DNA of 64,000 bases from CAJCJE01 sp036494465 (GTDB taxonomy: Bacteria > Actinomycetota > Actinomycetes > Mycobacteriales > Pseudonocardiaceae), in the NCBI GenBank assembly GCA_036494465.1, contig DASXOJ010000008.1, positions 33,082 through 97,081 on the forward strand, read 5' to 3'. The position numbers and the translations under genes are program-made. Shown piece by piece: positions 62,050-64,000 of this stretch (position 1 is the stretch's first letter; every line of letters begins with the position of its first letter). The notes beneath the pieces are model-generated. The model saw only the letters and a program-made list of their open reading frames with translations, was not told where the DNA came from and did not search any database.

Positions 62050-62614
62050 TGCCGCCTTCGTCACCGACACGGTGCTGGTCACCGTGCGCAAGGACAACAG
62101 CTTCGATATGGCGAGGTCCTCCGGCGGTGGGATGCCGAGGACGACTGCCCGGAACCGAGGTGGCCGTGGTGCTGCACGGCCTGCTCGATGTCGTCGACGG
62201 CCACTACCACGCCCTGGAGGACGTCGCGCCGATGCGGGAAGTGCTGGGCGCGCTGATGCATCGCGACCAGCGGATCGTCGGCAGTGACCTGCTGGCCTAC
62301 TTCGAGGACGTCCACGACGACGTACTGCGTATCACCGGATGGGCCGACTCGTTGCGGAGCTGGTCAGCACGATCCTGGACACCCGCTTGCCATGCAGAGC
62401 AACCGGCTCAACGTCATCTCGAAGAAGGTGACGGGCTGGGCGATCATCGTGGTGCCGAGCGATCACCGCCTCTACGGCCAGAACGCATGCTCCGCGTACG
62501 GAAGTGCCGTATCCGGGTTTCTCGGCTGTCAGCGGACTGATCGCGTCCAGCACGCTGATCGTGCTCGCCTCGCTCGTGCTCTGCGTCGTGTTCCGGCGCA
62601 AGGACTGGATCTGA
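62050..62614 (+). pseudogene. CorA-type magnesium transporter, decayed
   Basis: Pieces in several frames match CorA in order: TDTVLVTVRKDNSFDMAR, DVVDGHYHALEDVAPMREVL, LAYFEDVHDDVLRITGWADS, LAMQSNRLNVISKKVTGWAI, then in another frame PYPGFSAVSGLIASS and VVFRRKDWI with a stop at 62614. The helical segment of about 60 residues between VDGHY and PMREV is deleted, and several frameshifts are needed. It is not functional. Confidence 0.75.
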
Positions 62615-62621
62615 AGACCGG

Positions 62622-62647
62622 GGTATGTGCCCGCCGAGGCAGGGTAT
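62622..62647 (+). promoter_or_regulatory. SigB/SigF-type promoter of the hemerythrin gene
   Basis: GGTAT (62622-62626) and GGGTAT (62642-62647) are separated by 15 bases, matching the GGWWT-N15-17-GGGTAY form of SigF promoters. Confidence 0.65.
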
Positions 62648-62697
62648 GCGGATCAAGCTCTACCCGTATTTCCTTACCGACAAGGAGATGATCGACC

Positions 62698-63261
62698 GTG
62701 GACGCGATCGAGCTGTTGCGTGCGGACCACCAGAAGGTCCTGACCATGCTGGCCGAACTGGAGAACGAGCCCGCCGTGCCCGGGGAGAACCAACTGCGGG
62801 CACGCAAGGAATTGGTCACCGAGCTGGTCATCGCCGAGTCCCAGCACGAGGCGGTCGAGGAACAGTACTTCTGGCCGATGGTCCGCGACTCGCTGCCGGA
62901 CGGTGCGGAACTCGCCCAGCACGCGGTGGACCAGGAGGACGCGGCCAAGCAGGTGCTCGACGCACTGGACAAGGCCGACCCGGCGCAGTCGGACTTCGAA
63001 CCCATGCTGAGGCGGATCATCGATGACGGCCGGGAACACATTGAGTACGAGGAGACCCAAGTCTGGCCGAAGGTGCGGGAGACGGTCGACAAGGCCCGCC
63101 TCGAGGAGCTCGGCGAGAAGATGGCCAAGGCCAAGGACATGGCGCCGACCCGGCCGCACCCCGCTACGCCCTCCAGCCCCGGGGTGCTGAAGACCGCGGG
63201 GATGGCGGCGGCAGCCACCGACAAGGTGCGCGACAAGGCCACCGGCCGCGGCGGCGAGTAG
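62698..63261 (+). CDS. Hemerythrin HHE-domain protein
   Basis: A 187-residue soluble protein with the four-helix hemerythrin fold: IELLRADHQKVLTML, ELVIAESQHEAVEEQYFWPM and DDGREHIEYEETQVWPKVRE supply the His and Glu ligands of a di-iron site. A Lys/Ala-rich tail follows. Related actinobacterial proteins take part in SigF-controlled peroxide or nitric oxide stress. The GTG start follows an AAGGAG box. It stands between a decayed corA and the formate dehydrogenase gene. Confidence 0.85.
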   Translation: MDAIELLRADHQKVLTMLAELENEPAVPGENQLRARKELVTELVIAESQHEAVEEQYFWPMVRDSLPDGAELAQHAVDQEDAAKQVLDALDKADPAQSDFEPMLRRIIDDGREHIEYEETQVWPKVRETVDKARLEELGEKMAKAKDMAPTRPHPATPSSPGVLKTAGMAAAATDKVRDKATGRGGE

Positions 63262-63282
63262 CTGCGTACCGCCGCGATCGGT

Positions 63283-63308
63283 GGTTTGATCGACACGCGG
63301 GCGGGTAT
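63283..63308 (+). promoter_or_regulatory. SigB/SigF-type promoter of the formate dehydrogenase gene
   Basis: GGTTT (63283-63287), a 15-base spacer and GGGTAT (63303-63308) give a near-perfect SigF-type promoter, 44 bases before the ATG. Confidence 0.72.
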
Positions 63309-63352
63309 GCGCGGGTGGTGGGTGGATCGGCCGGCTCCGGAGAGGACGCGTG

Positions 63353-64000
63353 ATGGGCGTTCGGCAGTGGTTCGAGGGCTGGCCGGTTTACCGGCAGCTC
63401 AGCCAGGACGACGCCCTGGGTCTCGGAGCGGCCGCCAAGAGCGGTACCAGCGAGAAGCTGACCCCCCGCACAGCCACCGCCGACAAAATCGTCAAATCCG
63501 TCTGCCCGTACTGCGCAGTCGGCTGTGGCCAGAACGTCTATGTCAAGGACGGCAAGGTCGTTCAGGTCGAGGGTGACCCGGACTCGCCGGTGAGCAGGGG
63601 CAGGCTGTGCCCGAAGGGGTCGGCGACCAAGCAGCTGGTCACCGGGCCTGGTCGCGTCAACCAGGTGCTCTACCGGCGCCCGCACGGCACCGAGTGGGAG
63701 CGGCTGGACCTCGACGAGGCCATGGACATGATCGCCGACCGGGTGATCGAGTCGCGACGGCGTGGCTGGCAGTGGGACGTGGACGGTAAACGGACCCGGC
63801 GCACCATGGGTTTGGCCAGTCTCGGCGGGGCGACGCTGGACAACGAAGAGAACTACCTGATCAAGAAGCTGTTCACCGCGTTGGGCGCGATCCAGATCGA
63901 GAACCAGGCTCGTATTTGACACTCCGCCACGGTGCCCAGTTTGGGTACCTCCTTCGGTCGCGGCGGCGCCACGACGTTCCAGCAGGACCTGCAGAACTCC
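63353..64000 (+). CDS. Formate dehydrogenase alpha subunit, selenocysteine-containing, 3' end outside window
   Basis: The frame gives a molybdopterin oxidoreductase N-terminus with a 4Fe-4S motif (CPYCAVGCGQNV and later GRLCPKGS). It reaches ENQARI, a TGA at 63917-63919, and then continues in frame HSATVPSLGTSFGRGGATTF to the edge. In E. coli FdnG/FdoG the same place reads QARV-Sec-H, so the TGA encodes selenocysteine at the molybdenum or tungsten ligand. A 7-bp hairpin follows as SECIS. No Tat signal is seen, so the enzyme is probably cytoplasmic. Confidence 0.9.
63917..63949 (+). promoter_or_regulatory. Selenocysteine UGA codon and SECIS hairpin
   Basis: The UGA is followed 11 bases later by GGTGCCC (63931-63937), loop AGTTT and GGGTACC (63943-63949), a 7-bp stem with one G-U pair. 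Loop position, 19 bases after the UGA, fits bacterial SECIS elements recognised by SelB. Confidence 0.8.

Noticed and set aside
63353..63919. Formate dehydrogenase as a truncated pseudogene ending at the TGA
   Set aside because: The frame continues with family sequence right after the TGA, the position is the known selenocysteine site and a SECIS-like hairpin follows.

Overview
The window is high-GC DNA from an actinobacterium, most likely a member of the Pseudonocardiales. Pointers are the GTG and TTG starts, candidate leaderless TANNNT promoters, a DUF3073 protein, RsiG, a 6C RNA, an Ssd/Tad pilus operon, an MFS-thymidylate kinase fusion, and the order hppA - topA - MFS/tmk - holB. Placement below order level is inference.

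Layout. 1-5.7 kb: a cut acetate-transporter gene, a Fic-like protein, an ArfB-type release factor, an alpha/beta-hydrolase fused to a metallo-beta-lactamase domain, DUF3073, and a MetE-like gene broken by two frameshifts. 5.7-13 kb is accessory: a truncated PIN toxin with its antitoxin, a two-component system divergent from an S41 peptidase and bounded by a diverged repeat, a transposase relic, and an AbiE-type toxin-antitoxin pair whose toxin is frameshifted. 13-23.7 kb: RsiG, a BKACE enzyme, ygfZ-fur, pabC, pxpBC, an ECF sigma factor, DinB-type proteins, a WYL regulator and murR-murQ. 23.8-27 kb: two exported peptidoglycan-salvage enzymes that should feed MurQ. 27.5-34.2 kb: a 6C RNA followed by ssd-tadABC and pilin-like genes. 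34.4-47.7 kb is core: a Prim-Pol-like protein, an MrfA-like helicase, hppA, topA, MFS-tmk and holB. 47.7-52.9 kb: a secreted anchored protein, tRNA-Thr(CGT), decayed small genes next to the tRNA, a metal efflux pair, a PPOX protein and an IS3-type relic.

52.9-64 kb is the most interesting part. A coupled operon encodes cytochrome c oxidase subunits II and I, a small membrane subunit and a QcrB-like cytochrome b, with no Rieske protein, cytochrome c1 or subunit III. It diverges from a CopD-CtaG assembly protein and is followed by a large catalase, a decayed corA, a hemerythrin and a selenocysteine formate dehydrogenase that runs off the window. Subunit I keeps all metal ligands but lacks the canonical D- and K-channel residues. 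All intact transcription units here are preceded by a GGGTAT -10 element of the SigB/SigF type, so the region reads as a general-stress respiratory and detoxification module.

Several accessory genes are interrupted by single-base indels, mostly missing bases. This could be real decay or consensus error, and reads would settle it.
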